Below are positions 6,977 to 15,489 of a stretch of 28,357 nucleotides of DNA, one piece after another. Numbering within the stretch: the stretch's first letter is position 1; each line of letters starts with the position of its first letter. A program made the translations under genes and the position numbers. The stretch spans positions 1-28,357 of the forward strand of contig JAIRSK010000047.1 in NCBI GenBank assembly GCA_031255495.1, given 5' to 3'. The notes beneath the pieces were generated by a model, which saw only the letters and a list, made by a program, of their open reading frames with translations, made no database searches and was not told the DNA's origin. The stretch comes from Endomicrobiellum devescovinae. Its GTDB lineage: Bacteria > Elusimicrobiota > Endomicrobiia > Endomicrobiales > Endomicrobiaceae.

Positions 6977-7046
6977 TTTTATGGTTTGATATTTTTTCTT
7001 CCTATATACTAGTCAAATCTTTTCTGATAGCTTATATTTATATAGA

Positions 7047-8150
7047 TTATTTCAGGAATTTTGGCTTCCAATACGTGTACGCAGGTTTTGACGGCTCAAT
7101 ATTTTCGGAGTTAGAAGAAATCTGTTGTGAAAAGAAGTCAGGCTGTATCTCTTTTTTCTCTTTTGGCTCTTCTTTAGAATCTCCAAGTTGAAAACCTGTA
7201 GCAATAATTGTAATTTTGATTTTGTCGTCAAGTCTGTTGTCTATAGTATGTCCAAAAAAAACATGACCATTAATGCCATAACTTTTTATGTCGTTAAATA
7301 TCTCTTGAAGTTTTATTGCGGCAATATTTGAATTTGTAGTTATATTCACCAATGCTTTTGTTGCTTTTGAAATATCGTAATTGTCTAAAAGAGGGCTTGT
7401 TACAGCTTTTTTAACAGCTTCTTTAGAATCGGCTCCAGAACTTTCGCCTATGCCAATTAAAGCAGTTCCTGAATTTAACAAAATATTTTTTACGTCTGCA
7501 AAATCTCTGTTAATCTCGCCAGTAACCGTTATAACGTCCGTTATAGCTTGAATGCTCTGTCTTAAGACATCGTCTATAATATGATAAAAAGCGTCAAGAG
7601 CCACCCTCTCATTTATAACATTAAAAACTCTTTCGTTTGGAATAACTATTAAAGCGTCTGTATATTCTTTAAGATTCTTTATTCCATCTTCAGCTTGCTG
7701 CATTCTTATTTTACCTTCGTGTTCAAAAGGCTTTGTAACAACACCGACAGTTAGTATCCTTGCTTCTTTTGCAAGTTTTGCAATTATCGGGGCAGCTCCT
7801 GTTCCTGTTCCGCCACCCATGCCTGCAGTTACAAAAATCATATCTGCGCCGACAAGCCTTCCCTTTATTTCTTCAATACTTTCTTCTGCCGCTTGCTTGC
7901 CAACTTCAGGGTTTCCCCCTACGCCAAGACCTTTTGTTATTTTTTCGCCTATCTGTAAAATATCCGAAGCAGATGATTTGAGCAATGCTTGCGCATCAGT
8001 ATTTATAGCAACAAATTCCACATTGCCGACATTAGCAGCAATCATTCTATTAACGGCATTGCAACCGCCGCCGCCAACACCCATTATCTTTATTACAGCA
8101 GGCTGTCCCGTATTCATATCCTTTGAAGGCAACACTAGTTTTATACTCAT
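7047..8150 (-). CDS. ftsZ: Cell division GTPase FtsZ
   Basis: This 367-residue tubulin homologue polymerises into the Z-ring at mid-cell. GTP-binding loops are present: GVGGGGCNAVNRM (24-36), the tubulin signature GGGTGTGAAP (112-121) and the T7 loop NRDFADVK (214-221), whose Asp residues complete GTP hydrolysis in the next subunit. A spacer from about 325 leads to the C-terminal tail YTYWKPKFLK, which is basic but diverges from the usual FtsA-binding consensus (D-x-P-x-F-L). The ATG follows the ftsA TAA directly, with no base between, so translation is coupled. A short N-terminal extension of about 18 residues precedes the first strand. Confidence 0.98.
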   Translation of the reverse strand: MSIKLVLPSKDMNTGQPAVIKIMGVGGGGCNAVNRMIAANVGNVEFVAINTDAQALLKSSASDILQIGEKITKGLGVGGNPEVGKQAAEESIEEIKGRLVGADMIFVTAGMGGGTGTGAAPIIAKLAKEARILTVGVVTKPFEHEGKIRMQQAEDGIKNLKEYTDALIVIPNERVFNVINERVALDAFYHIIDDVLRQSIQAITDVITVTGEINRDFADVKNILLNSGTALIGIGESSGADSKEAVKKAVTSPLLDNYDISKATKALVNITTNSNIAAIKLQEIFNDIKSYGINGHVFFGHTIDNRLDDKIKITIIATGFQLGDSKEEPKEKKEIQPDFFSQQISSNSENIEPSKPAYTYWKPKFLK

Positions 8151-9392
8151 TTAGAAAACTTCCTCAAACCACTTTGATATTTTAGACACTACTCCAATCT
8201 TTGAAGACTTCTTTTCCGAATAAAACCTTGAATTTGAAAGGTTTGAAGCTACAGCTCCTATCGCTGTAGTATAAGACGGATTTAATAATATTTCGTCGCG
8301 ACCTACAACCTTGTCTAAATTTGGGCTTCCAGTCCTGACTGAACAATTAAACGCTTTTTCAAAAGCCTCAGCAAGACCGGGAAGACTGCTGCCGCCTCCA
8401 GTAAGAATTATTCCTCCAGAAAGGAATTCGTCTCCGTAATTATTTTTTTCTGTTAATTCTTTTATTTCGTACAAAATTCTGTCCACTCGGGGCGTTATTA
8501 TAGTGTTTACAAGTTCATGCCTGTTACACTTTTTTATATTCCTGCCGTCTGCAGCTCTGTACTCAAACTCTTCATTAATAAAATCAGTATAAATAAACGC
8601 CGCTCCATACTTTTCTTTAATTTCTTTTGAAACAGAGTAAGCAGCTCTCAATCTATGACCTATATCTCTTGTGATATAGTCAGAACCATCAAGAATTTCG
8701 TCTGTATGTCTTATTATTCCATCAACATAATGAACAAGCCCTGTGGTAAGCCCACCAAAATCAATAACAAGGCAGCTCAATTCTTTTTCTTCTTTGGTAA
8801 TCAGAATATCACTGGCAGCCAAATATCCGTAAACCCTATCGTCACAATTTACACCTACAGACGCCATCGCTTTGTTTATGTTTCCTATATTGCTGCTTGA
8901 AGCTATAAAAGCATGTACATCAACTTCTATATAAGTACCTTCCATTCCAATAGGATTTTGTATTCCTCTTTGCTGGTTTAGTATATATTCGCGCGGAACT
9001 ATCTGCAATATTTCTTGATCTGGATCCATTCTTATCTGTTTTCTTGCGCTTTCCAAAGCGTTCTCTACGGTTTCTTCCGTAACTTCCCTATTGGAATAGT
9101 TAATATTTGCTACGCCTTTGGAATTTCTGGAATGGATAAAATTGCCTCTCAAAGCAACAATAACTTTTCCTATCTGACCACCAGCAACTTTCTCAATCTC
9201 TTCAAAAGCTTTGCCTATTGCAAGAGCTGCTTCCTGTATGTTAATAACAGCTCCTGCTTTAATTCCATCGCACGGCATTGCAACCGCACTAAGAATTTTT
9301 GAAATCCTTGTTTCCTCATCGCAAACGCCAGCAACGCAACAAACTTGATTGCTGCCAATATCAAGACCTGCCACAAGATTTTTTTTAGACAT
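8151..9392 (-). CDS. ftsA: Cell division protein FtsA
   Basis: A 413-residue actin-like ATPase that tethers FtsZ to the inner membrane. Actin-fold nucleotide motifs are seen as LDIGSNQVCC (phosphate 1), VIDFGGLTTGLV (phosphate 2) and ILTGGGSSLPGL (adenosine). The 1C domain lies between about 85 and 165. The last residues, including KISKWFEEVF, form the amphipathic helix FtsA uses for membrane attachment. The gene follows ftsQ by about 50 bp and abuts ftsZ, the conserved ftsQ-ftsA-ftsZ order. Confidence 0.97.
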   Translation of the reverse strand: MSKKNLVAGLDIGSNQVCCVAGVCDEETRISKILSAVAMPCDGIKAGAVINIQEAALAIGKAFEEIEKVAGGQIGKVIVALRGNFIHSRNSKGVANINYSNREVTEETVENALESARKQIRMDPDQEILQIVPREYILNQQRGIQNPIGMEGTYIEVDVHAFIASSSNIGNINKAMASVGVNCDDRVYGYLAASDILITKEEKELSCLVIDFGGLTTGLVHYVDGIIRHTDEILDGSDYITRDIGHRLRAAYSVSKEIKEKYGAAFIYTDFINEEFEYRAADGRNIKKCNRHELVNTIITPRVDRILYEIKELTEKNNYGDEFLSGGIILTGGGSSLPGLAEAFEKAFNCSVRTGSPNLDKVVGRDEILLNPSYTTAIGAVASNLSNSRFYSEKKSSKIGVVSKISKWFEEVF

Positions 9393-9441
9393 TTTTAATC
9401 CTCTACCAGCAAATAATTATGTTTATACGTTAAAGTTGAAT

Positions 9442-10260
9442 TTATTCCGCTAATATTCCAGCACCAGGTTTTACAATAATTCTGCCAGAAGAATAAAGAT
9501 TCATATTTATATACTCTATTTGTTTATATCTAGAGATTGCATCCTCGTAAACTTTTCGGAATTTTTTAAATTTATTAGGCAAATGTTCGGGCATTTCTTC
9601 CCCCCAAATAATTGTCATGTTGTCTGCAGTGACAAAAATAATATCGTCTGTATTATTTATTCTCATTTCTAAAATATTATCTAAAAATCCGTCGCAAACA
9701 AATTTAAATCTCTTTATAAAATCCAAAAGACGCTTCCTTTCTTCATCGTTTTTATAGACAATCTTAGGAATTTTCATCTCGCTCATAAAACCGCGCAGAG
9801 GAAATGGCTTATCGTCAAAATCTATTCCGCGAATTTCGCCGTTTTGCATTACAAAAGCCTCTGGTGTCCTTTCATAAAGTTTGATTTTAATCTTTTGCCA
9901 ACGCCTGTTAATGACAATATTTTTCAGCTCAGGCTTTAATTTTTTTATCTCAGACTCTGTCTCAGATAATTTCACTTTTAAAAGATTATCGCCAATTTTA
10001 AAAGGAATAAGCTCCTTTATTTCAGCCTTTGTAATATTTTTAGCTCCGACTATATTTATATCCTTTATAATAATTTTATCAGATTTATAAACTATGCTAA
10101 GCAGTTCATTTATGCCAAAATATAAACCGTAAACAATTCCTCCAAAAAATACAAGATAGAAAAAAATTTTAAAAAATTTTCTTACTTTTTTATTTCTGGA
10201 GTAGCCGCTGTTTGTATGAACTGCTTTATAAACGTAACGGTTCCTTTTTTTTGCTGTCAT
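9442..10260 (-). CDS. ftsQ: Cell division protein FtsQ (DivIB family)
   Basis: A bitopic membrane protein of the divisome. From the ATG at 10260 it is 272 residues: a basic cytoplasmic start (MTAKKRNRYVYK), one transmembrane helix around 29-52 (FFKIFFYLVFFGGIVYGLYF), then a POTRA domain beginning with IIIKDINIVGAKNITKAEI and a beta domain to the end. A longer frame starts at a TTG (10278), but the ATG has a GGAGAG RBS about 8 bases upstream and is preferred. The gene overlaps the end of ddl by about 35 bp, so it is coupled to it. Sequence conservation is weak, as usual in this family; position between ddl and ftsA supports the call. Confidence 0.9.
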   Translation of the reverse strand: MTAKKRNRYVYKAVHTNSGYSRNKKVRKFFKIFFYLVFFGGIVYGLYFGINELLSIVYKSDKIIIKDINIVGAKNITKAEIKELIPFKIGDNLLKVKLSETESEIKKLKPELKNIVINRRWQKIKIKLYERTPEAFVMQNGEIRGIDFDDKPFPLRGFMSEMKIPKIVYKNDEERKRLLDFIKRFKFVCDGFLDNILEMRINNTDDIIFVTADNMTIIWGEEMPEHLPNKFKKFRKVYEDAISRYKQIEYINMNLYSSGRIIVKPGAGILAE

Positions 10261-11179
10261 ATAAAGCGCTCTCCACAATTTTTAGAACCAAGTTATTAAA
10301 GTCATAACCTACAGCTTTACTTGCGTCGGGCACAAGTGACGTCGCAGTCATACCCGGAATAGTATTATTTTCAAGAACCCAAATTTTGTTGCTCTTATCA
10401 ATCATCATATCAACACGGCATAATGTTTTACACTTAAAAATTTTAAAAATTTCTTCCGCATAACTTTGAGCATTTGAATAAGCCCTGCTGCTTATCCTTG
10501 CTGGAATAATATGCCTAGAGCCGCCTTTTTGATATTTAGACTTAAAGTCGTAGAACTCTCCCTTAGGAACTATCTCTATAACAGGCAAAGCCTTTCCATT
10601 TAAAACTGCGACGGTAATTTCTTTTCCAGAAACAAAATTTTCCACCATTATTTCATTGTCGTACTTAAAAGCCTCTTTAGCAGCAACAACAAACTGAGAA
10701 GCCTTTTTTACTATTGTCAAGCCTAGAGCAGATCCTTGAGAAACGGGCTTTACAACAACGGGATATTTTTTTATCTCTGTAAAAGGTTCAAACTGCTTTA
10801 TAACCGTCCAATCAGGAGTAGGAATTCCATTACACCTAAAAAGCTTCTTTGAAATATCTTTATCCATTGAAAGTGCGCTTGCAAAAACGCCGCTGCATGT
10901 GTAAGGGATACCCATAATCTCAAGCATTCCTTGAATAGTTCCATCTTCGCCCATTGGTCCGTGCAGAATTACATAAGCTATGTCAATATTTGCTTTTTTT
11001 ATTTTTTCCGCAACATCTCTGGTTGCATCTATGCCAACTGCTTTTAATTTCAATCTTTTTAAGGCACTTAAAACAGCTTTGCCAGACTTAATAGAAATTT
11101 CTCTTTCGCTGGATAGTCCGCCGTACAAAACGCCTATTTTTTTATTTTTTAATCTTACTAAAATATCGCTAGTATTCAT
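10226..11179 (-). CDS. ddl: D-alanine--D-alanine ligase
   Basis: A 317-residue ATP-grasp enzyme joining two D-Ala to make the dipeptide that MurF adds to the peptidoglycan precursor. Visible motifs are GGLSSEREISIKSG (substrate-binding Glu), HGPMGEDGTIQGMLE, the ATP-binding loop SQGSALGLTIV, the metal-site segment CRVDMM and ENNTIPGMTATSL near the C-terminus. Length is normal. Its ATG overlaps the murB stop as ATGA, and its 3' end overlaps ftsQ, so murB-ddl-ftsQ are translationally linked. Confidence 0.96.
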   Translation of the reverse strand: MNTSDILVRLKNKKIGVLYGGLSSEREISIKSGKAVLSALKRLKLKAVGIDATRDVAEKIKKANIDIAYVILHGPMGEDGTIQGMLEIMGIPYTCSGVFASALSMDKDISKKLFRCNGIPTPDWTVIKQFEPFTEIKKYPVVVKPVSQGSALGLTIVKKASQFVVAAKEAFKYDNEIMVENFVSGKEITVAVLNGKALPVIEIVPKGEFYDFKSKYQKGGSRHIIPARISSRAYSNAQSYAEEIFKIFKCKTLCRVDMMIDKSNKIWVLENNTIPGMTATSLVPDASKAVGYDFNNLVLKIVESALYDSKKKEPLRL

Positions 11180-12060
11180 TTTATTATCTTTATTTCCGTT
11201 TCAAGTTTTATGCTGAACTGTTTATATATTTTTTCTTCTATCAAACTAATTAAAGCCAAAACGTCCTTTGCCGACGCTCTTTCTATGTTTACTATAAAAT
11301 TTCCATGAATTTCTGAGATTTGAGCTCCACCAACCCGAACACCTTTAAGTCCGATTTCTTCAATAAGTTTTCCAACGCTAAACCCTTTAGGATTTTTAAA
11401 AATGCTTCCCGCATTTGGGAAACTTAAAGGCTGGGTTTTTAGACGTCTCTGCACACTTTCAAATACCGTTGCTAAACTATCATTTTCTGCAGTCTTTTTC
11501 AAGGAAAAACATACATCTGAAATAACGCTATTTTCAAGGCTGCTTTTCCTATAAGAAAAATCAATTTGTTCTCTTTTCAGCCATACTTTTTTAGAGTCTG
11601 TGTAAACGCCTACTTCCTTTATCACAGAGTCTATCCATTTATCTCTTAATCCAGCATTGCCGTAAACAGCACCTCCTACGGAACCGGGAATCCCGGAAAC
11701 AAATTCTAATCCTATTAAATTATTTTTAAGTGCCGTATTTAAAACACTTGAAAGCAATGCGCCGCCGCCGCAAAAAATTTCTTCTCCGTTAACAACAATT
11801 TCTTTTAATTTACCAGTCAAAGAAATGACAATTCCTCTATAGCCATCGTCAGAAAACAGAACGTTTGTCCCGCCTCCTAAAACATAAAAACTATCGTTGC
11901 CTACGGTTTTTAGAAACAAAGATAACGCTTCTTCATTGGGAATCTCAATAAAATAATCTGCAGGACCGCCTATTCTAAAAGAGCAATGCTTTGAAAGAAG
12001 TTCTTCCTTAAAAATGCTACAGCCCAAAGATGTCAATTTGGATAAAATACTTTTGTCCAT
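11176..12060 (-). CDS. murB: UDP-N-acetylenolpyruvoylglucosamine reductase MurB
   Basis: A 294-residue FAD enzyme reducing UDP-GlcNAc-enolpyruvate to UDP-MurNAc with NADPH. FAD-domain motifs are CSFRIGGPADYF (26-37), LGGGTNVLFSDDGYRG (61-76) and SGIPGSVGGAVYGNAG (122-137). Catalytic residues are recognisable as Arg171 (FSYRKS), Ser219 (NAGSIFKNP) and a Glu near the C-terminus (ETEIK). The short C-terminal domain fits the type II MurB group. It starts 12 bp after murC, with AGGA upstream. Confidence 0.97.
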   Translation of the reverse strand: MDKSILSKLTSLGCSIFKEELLSKHCSFRIGGPADYFIEIPNEEALSLFLKTVGNDSFYVLGGGTNVLFSDDGYRGIVISLTGKLKEIVVNGEEIFCGGGALLSSVLNTALKNNLIGLEFVSGIPGSVGGAVYGNAGLRDKWIDSVIKEVGVYTDSKKVWLKREQIDFSYRKSSLENSVISDVCFSLKKTAENDSLATVFESVQRRLKTQPLSFPNAGSIFKNPKGFSVGKLIEEIGLKGVRVGGAQISEIHGNFIVNIERASAKDVLALISLIEEKIYKQFSIKLETEIKIIK

Positions 12061-12072
12061 TTCTTAAAGTTC

Positions 12073-13425
12073 CTAGATAATCTTTAGCAACTCTTCGCCT
12101 TTTTTCCACACATCTCCAGCTCCTAAAGTTAAAACTATATCGCCTTCGGACAATATTGACAAAAAGGTTTTCAAATCTGAGAAATGCTCAGCATTGCTTT
12201 TATTTTTCTTGAGACTTTTAAGTATTAAATCAGAACTTACACCTTTTATATGTTTCTCTCCTGCAGGGTAAATATCTAACACTTTCACGATGTCAGCATC
12301 TGAGAAACTTTTACCGAATTCTTTAAATAAATTTTGAGTTCTCGTATATCTGTGAGGCTGAAACAAAACGACAAGCCTGCGTTTGGTCCAAAAATCTTTC
12401 ACAGCTTTTAGAGTAGCTGCAACTTCTGTCGGATGGTGTCCGTAATCATCTATCACCATAATTCCATTTTTTTCGCCCTTTATCTCTAGCCGTCTGCCAA
12501 CGCCGTTAAACTTATTGATTGCTTTAGCTATCAAGCTAAAAGGTATATTAAGCCGCAATCCTACTCCTATAGCTGCAAGCGAGTTTAAAATATTGTGTCT
12601 TCCTGGGATTTTAATACAAACGTTTCCAATTTTTTTGTTTTTATATATTACGTCAAAACTTGTACATTCTTTTTGTACTTTAATATTAGATGCTTTTACG
12701 TCAGGCTTTCCGATAAATCCATAAGTAATATATTTTCTCGTAATCTTTGGCATTATTTCTCTTATAATCTCATTGTCCGAACAAATCACAGCAGCCCCAT
12801 AAAAAGGCACTGAGTTTATGTGTTTTATAAATGCATCTTTAAGATTTTCCATACTACCATAATAATCCAAATGGTCATTATCTATGTTTGTTATAACAGT
12901 AATAACTGGCGAAAGTTTTAAAAATGATCCGTCAGATTCGTCGGCTTCTGCAACTATAAAATCTCCCTTGCCAAGCCTTGCGCTGGTCTTAAGATTTTTA
13001 AGCCTTCCGCCTATGACTATGGTTGGATCAAAACCTCCCTCGTCCAAAATAAGAGAAGTAAGAGAAGTTGTGGTAGTTTTTCCGTGCGTTCCTGCTATAG
13101 TTACAGCATATTTTAACCTCGCAAGCTCGGCAAGCATTTCTATACGCGTAATAACGGGTATCTTTTTCTTTAATGCTGCAACAACTTCGGGATTATTTTT
13201 ACTTATAGCAGTTGACATTACCACAACATCTGAATCTTTTATATTAGCTGCTTTATGTCCTATAAAAATTATCGCACCGATTGATTTTAAATGGTCGGTA
13301 ACGTCTGTTTTCTTTAAATCTGAGCCTGAAACTTTATGTCCCAAATTTATCAAAACTTCGGCAATTCCGGACATTCCTGAACCGCCTATACCGACGAAAT
13401 GTATGCTTTGGTTTTCACGAAACAT
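12073..13425 (-). CDS. murC: UDP-N-acetylmuramate--L-alanine ligase MurC
   Basis: The first Mur ligase, adding L-Ala to UDP-MurNAc with ATP; about 450 residues in the cytoplasm. Motifs in order: FVGIGGSGMSGIAEVL (UDP binding), AGTHGKTTTTSL (P-loop, Lys116), EADESDGSFL, NIDNDHLDYYG, DDYGHHPTEV and FQPHRYTRT. The frame extends to a TTG at 13437, but the ATG at 13425 is preceded by GAGGA and begins MFRENQSIHFVGIGG, the expected N-terminus. It lies 18 bp after queF and heads the wall/division gene run murC-murB-ddl-ftsQAZ. Confidence 0.97.
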   Translation of the reverse strand: MFRENQSIHFVGIGGSGMSGIAEVLINLGHKVSGSDLKKTDVTDHLKSIGAIIFIGHKAANIKDSDVVVMSTAISKNNPEVVAALKKKIPVITRIEMLAELARLKYAVTIAGTHGKTTTTSLTSLILDEGGFDPTIVIGGRLKNLKTSARLGKGDFIVAEADESDGSFLKLSPVITVITNIDNDHLDYYGSMENLKDAFIKHINSVPFYGAAVICSDNEIIREIMPKITRKYITYGFIGKPDVKASNIKVQKECTSFDVIYKNKKIGNVCIKIPGRHNILNSLAAIGVGLRLNIPFSLIAKAINKFNGVGRRLEIKGEKNGIMVIDDYGHHPTEVAATLKAVKDFWTKRRLVVLFQPHRYTRTQNLFKEFGKSFSDADIVKVLDIYPAGEKHIKGVSSDLILKSLKKNKSNAEHFSDLKTFLSILSEGDIVLTLGAGDVWKKGEELLKII

Positions 13426-13443
13426 TATTTTCCTCAAAGAAGT

Positions 13444-13821
13444 CTATTTTTTAAAATATTGTGCGCTTACAGTAGTTGTTATTCCACCTCTTATACCAAA
13501 TTCTATGTCTAGAGACATCTCCTTAGGCTCAATAACTTTAACCAGATCTCCCAATATGCTATTTATCACGCTTTCATGAACCATACCAACCATTCTATAA
13601 CTTTGCAAATACATTTTTAGAGATTTAAGTTCCACAACATTTTTATCAGGCGTATAATTGATAACGATATATGCAAAATCAGGAAGACCTGTCCAAGGAC
13701 AAAGACAGGTAAATTCTTCAGTCTCTATACAAACATTTATATCTTTCCCTACATACTGATACGGCATCACTTCAAGCAAGCTTGACGTAACTTTGTCAAA
13801 AATAAGCATTTTATTTCCCAT
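13444..13821 (-). CDS. queF: NADPH-dependent 7-cyano-7-deazaguanine reductase QueF (type I)
   Basis: A 125-residue tunnel-fold enzyme reducing preQ0 to preQ1 for tRNA queuosine. The catalytic Cys41 is in CPWTGLPDFAY with Asp48, the NADPH motif is ELKSLKMYLQSYR (65-76), and HE at 82-83 completes the substrate site. The short, single-domain form is the YkvM-like type I. One detail is unusual: the family generally has YRNxGxFHE, here YRMVGMVHE. An AGGAG sits 6 bases before the ATG at 13821. It is the promoter-proximal gene of the murC run. Confidence 0.93.
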   Translation of the reverse strand: MGNKMLIFDKVTSSLLEVMPYQYVGKDINVCIETEEFTCLCPWTGLPDFAYIVINYTPDKNVVELKSLKMYLQSYRMVGMVHESVINSILGDLVKVIEPKEMSLDIEFGIRGGITTTVSAQYFKK

Positions 13822-14124
13822 AATTTCTCCTAAACATTATATACGTTTGATATTTTAGCATTTTTTATAGAATTTGACTTTTTGAAAACTCGTAAAACCA
13901 GCTATAATTCACAAAATTTTAACAAACTAAAATTTCGTATTATATTTAGATTGTTTGGGATATCTTAGATTTATTGCGAACTGTTAATGTTGCCTTGTAT
14001 TGATACCTAAAAAAGCTACAACTGGAAAATATAATAATAAAATGGCACGATTGAAAGAAATAATCGTGCCATTTTATTTTTTTCTAAGAAATATGAAGTT
14101 TATTGTGAGGCGGTTGCATGAACT
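13822..14124. other. Intergenic region between dapL and queF
   Basis: About 300 bp without a gene. It must hold the promoter for the queF-murC-ftsZ run (transcribed leftward) and it holds the terminator of the dap operon (14037-14083). No strong minus-strand promoter was identified: TATAAT-like hexamers occur near 13838-13846 but without a good -35. On the plus strand TTGAAA (13882-13887) and TATAAT (13903-13908) are 15 bases apart and point at the hairpin, so a short plus-strand RNA ending there is possible but unsupported otherwise. Confidence 0.4.
14037..14083 (-). terminator. Strong hairpin terminator of the lysA-dapL operon (possibly bidirectional)
   Basis: ATAAAATGGCACGATT (14037-14052) is perfectly complementary to 14062-14077, giving a 16-bp stem with a 9-base loop. 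On the plus strand it runs into TTTTTTTC; on the minus strand it continues as a T-rich tract, so it could work both ways. It lies about 45 bp beyond the dapL stop. Confidence 0.8.
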
Positions 14125-15291
14125 TTACCAATTAATTTTGCTTATACGTTCCAAAGCTTCTTTAATTCTTGGGACGCCTACAGTTAAAGCAAATCTCACA
14201 TAACCTTCGCCACTTTTTCCCATACCGTTGCCAGGGGTGCAGACAATGGACGCATCTTCAAGAAGTTTTGAGACTACTTGGGAAGAAGTGTATCCTTTTG
14301 GAACCTTAGCCCAAACATAAAACGAAGCTTTAGGCAAACTTACTTCCCAACCGATCTTTTTTAAACCTTCAACCAAAACATCTCTACGTTCTTTATATAT
14401 TTTTCTAGCGTCTTCAACACATTTCTGCGAAGATGATAATGCCGTAATAGCAGCTTCTTGAATAGCTTGAAAAACTCCAGAATCGTAATTATCTTTAACT
14501 TTAGCAATGCCTGCAACAATGTCTTTATTTCCGCACACCCACCCTATGCGCCAACCTGTCATATTGTAGGTTTTGGAAAGCGAATGAAATTCCACACCAA
14601 CTTCTTTAGCTCCGGGAAACTCAAGGAAACTTGAAGGCTTGTCATTTTCGTCATAGTATATTTCAGAATAAGCGGCATCTGCAGCTACAATTATATTATT
14701 CTTTTTGGCAAACTCTATAAGCTTTACATAAAATTCTTTCGGAGCAACAGCCGCCGTAGGATTATTAGGGTAATTTATAAAAATCAGCTTTGCTTTTTTG
14801 ATGACATCTTGAGGTATAGAACTTAAATCAGGCAAAAAACCGTTTCTCTCAAGCAAAGGCATGAAGTACGGAATGCCGTTGGTAAAAATTGTTCCCGTAT
14901 TATATACTGGATAACCGGGCTCTGGAATTAAAACAATATCTCCTGGATTTATAAATCCTAAATGAATATGCCCTATACCTTCTTTTGAACCAATAAGAGC
15001 GCAAACTTCGTCAGTATGTAAGTCAACGTTAAATCTGTTTTTGTACCAATCTACAACAGCTTTCCTATAGGAAAGCAAACCTGCCCCAAACGGGTATTGA
15101 TGATTAAAAGGCTTTGCAACCGCCTCCTGCATAGATTTTATTATATGTTCAGGAGTAGGCATATCAGGATCGCCAACCCCTAAAGATATTATGTCTGCAC
15201 CTCTGTCTATTGCTTCTTTTTTCTTTCTATCTATTTCAATAAAGAGATAAGGAGGCAGTTTTTTTAATTTTTCATTGTAACGAATTTCCAT
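14125..15291 (-). CDS. dapL: LL-diaminopimelate aminotransferase DapL
   Basis: A 388-residue fold-type I PLP aminotransferase. It converts tetrahydrodipicolinate directly to LL-diaminopimelate using glutamate, bypassing the acylated DapD/DapC/DapE route. Motifs: LGVGDPDMPTP near the N-terminus, GSKEGI (phosphate site), INYPNNPTAA, ADAAYSEIYYD and the PLP-Lys segment SLSKTYNMTGWRIG. The position in an operon with lysA, dapF, dapA and dapB, and the lack of dapD, dapC or dapE there, separates it from other class I aminotransferases of similar sequence. It is preceded by a 198-bp gap after dapB and followed by the strong terminator. Confidence 0.92.
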   Translation of the reverse strand: MEIRYNEKLKKLPPYLFIEIDRKKKEAIDRGADIISLGVGDPDMPTPEHIIKSMQEAVAKPFNHQYPFGAGLLSYRKAVVDWYKNRFNVDLHTDEVCALIGSKEGIGHIHLGFINPGDIVLIPEPGYPVYNTGTIFTNGIPYFMPLLERNGFLPDLSSIPQDVIKKAKLIFINYPNNPTAAVAPKEFYVKLIEFAKKNNIIVAADAAYSEIYYDENDKPSSFLEFPGAKEVGVEFHSLSKTYNMTGWRIGWVCGNKDIVAGIAKVKDNYDSGVFQAIQEAAITALSSSQKCVEDARKIYKERRDVLVEGLKKIGWEVSLPKASFYVWAKVPKGYTSSQVVSKLLEDASIVCTPGNGMGKSGEGYVRFALTVGVPRIKEALERISKINW

Positions 15292-15489
15292 TTCTCTAAT
15301 TCTCCAGATTTGTATTTAAAATTAACGACTAGATGTTCTGCAACTTTGTGTATGACGACGCTAAAGGACGCAGTATTTTGAGTTTAAACAACGCTTGCTG
15401 CACCAAAATGATACACTCTAAATGTCTAAAGACAAAGTATTTTGTGATTCTGCAACTCGCACAACGGCAAAGTTTGCTAAAAATGGTAT
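15292..15489. repeat. dapB-dapL spacer with short imperfect direct repeats
   Basis: This is the only long gap inside the dap operon. Two similar units occur on the plus strand: CTAAAGGACGCAGTATTTTG (about 15361-15380) and CTAAAGACAAAGTATTTTG (about 15426-15444). TTCTGCAACT also occurs twice, at about 15335 and 15448. Small open frames cross it on the plus strand but start inside the repeats and run into antisense dapB, so I do not consider them genes. Origin unknown. Confidence 0.35.

Noticed and set aside
12884..13579. 231-codon plus-strand open frame
   Set aside because: It is antisense to murC and queF, whose motifs are unmistakable, and its product has low-complexity, non-protein-like composition.
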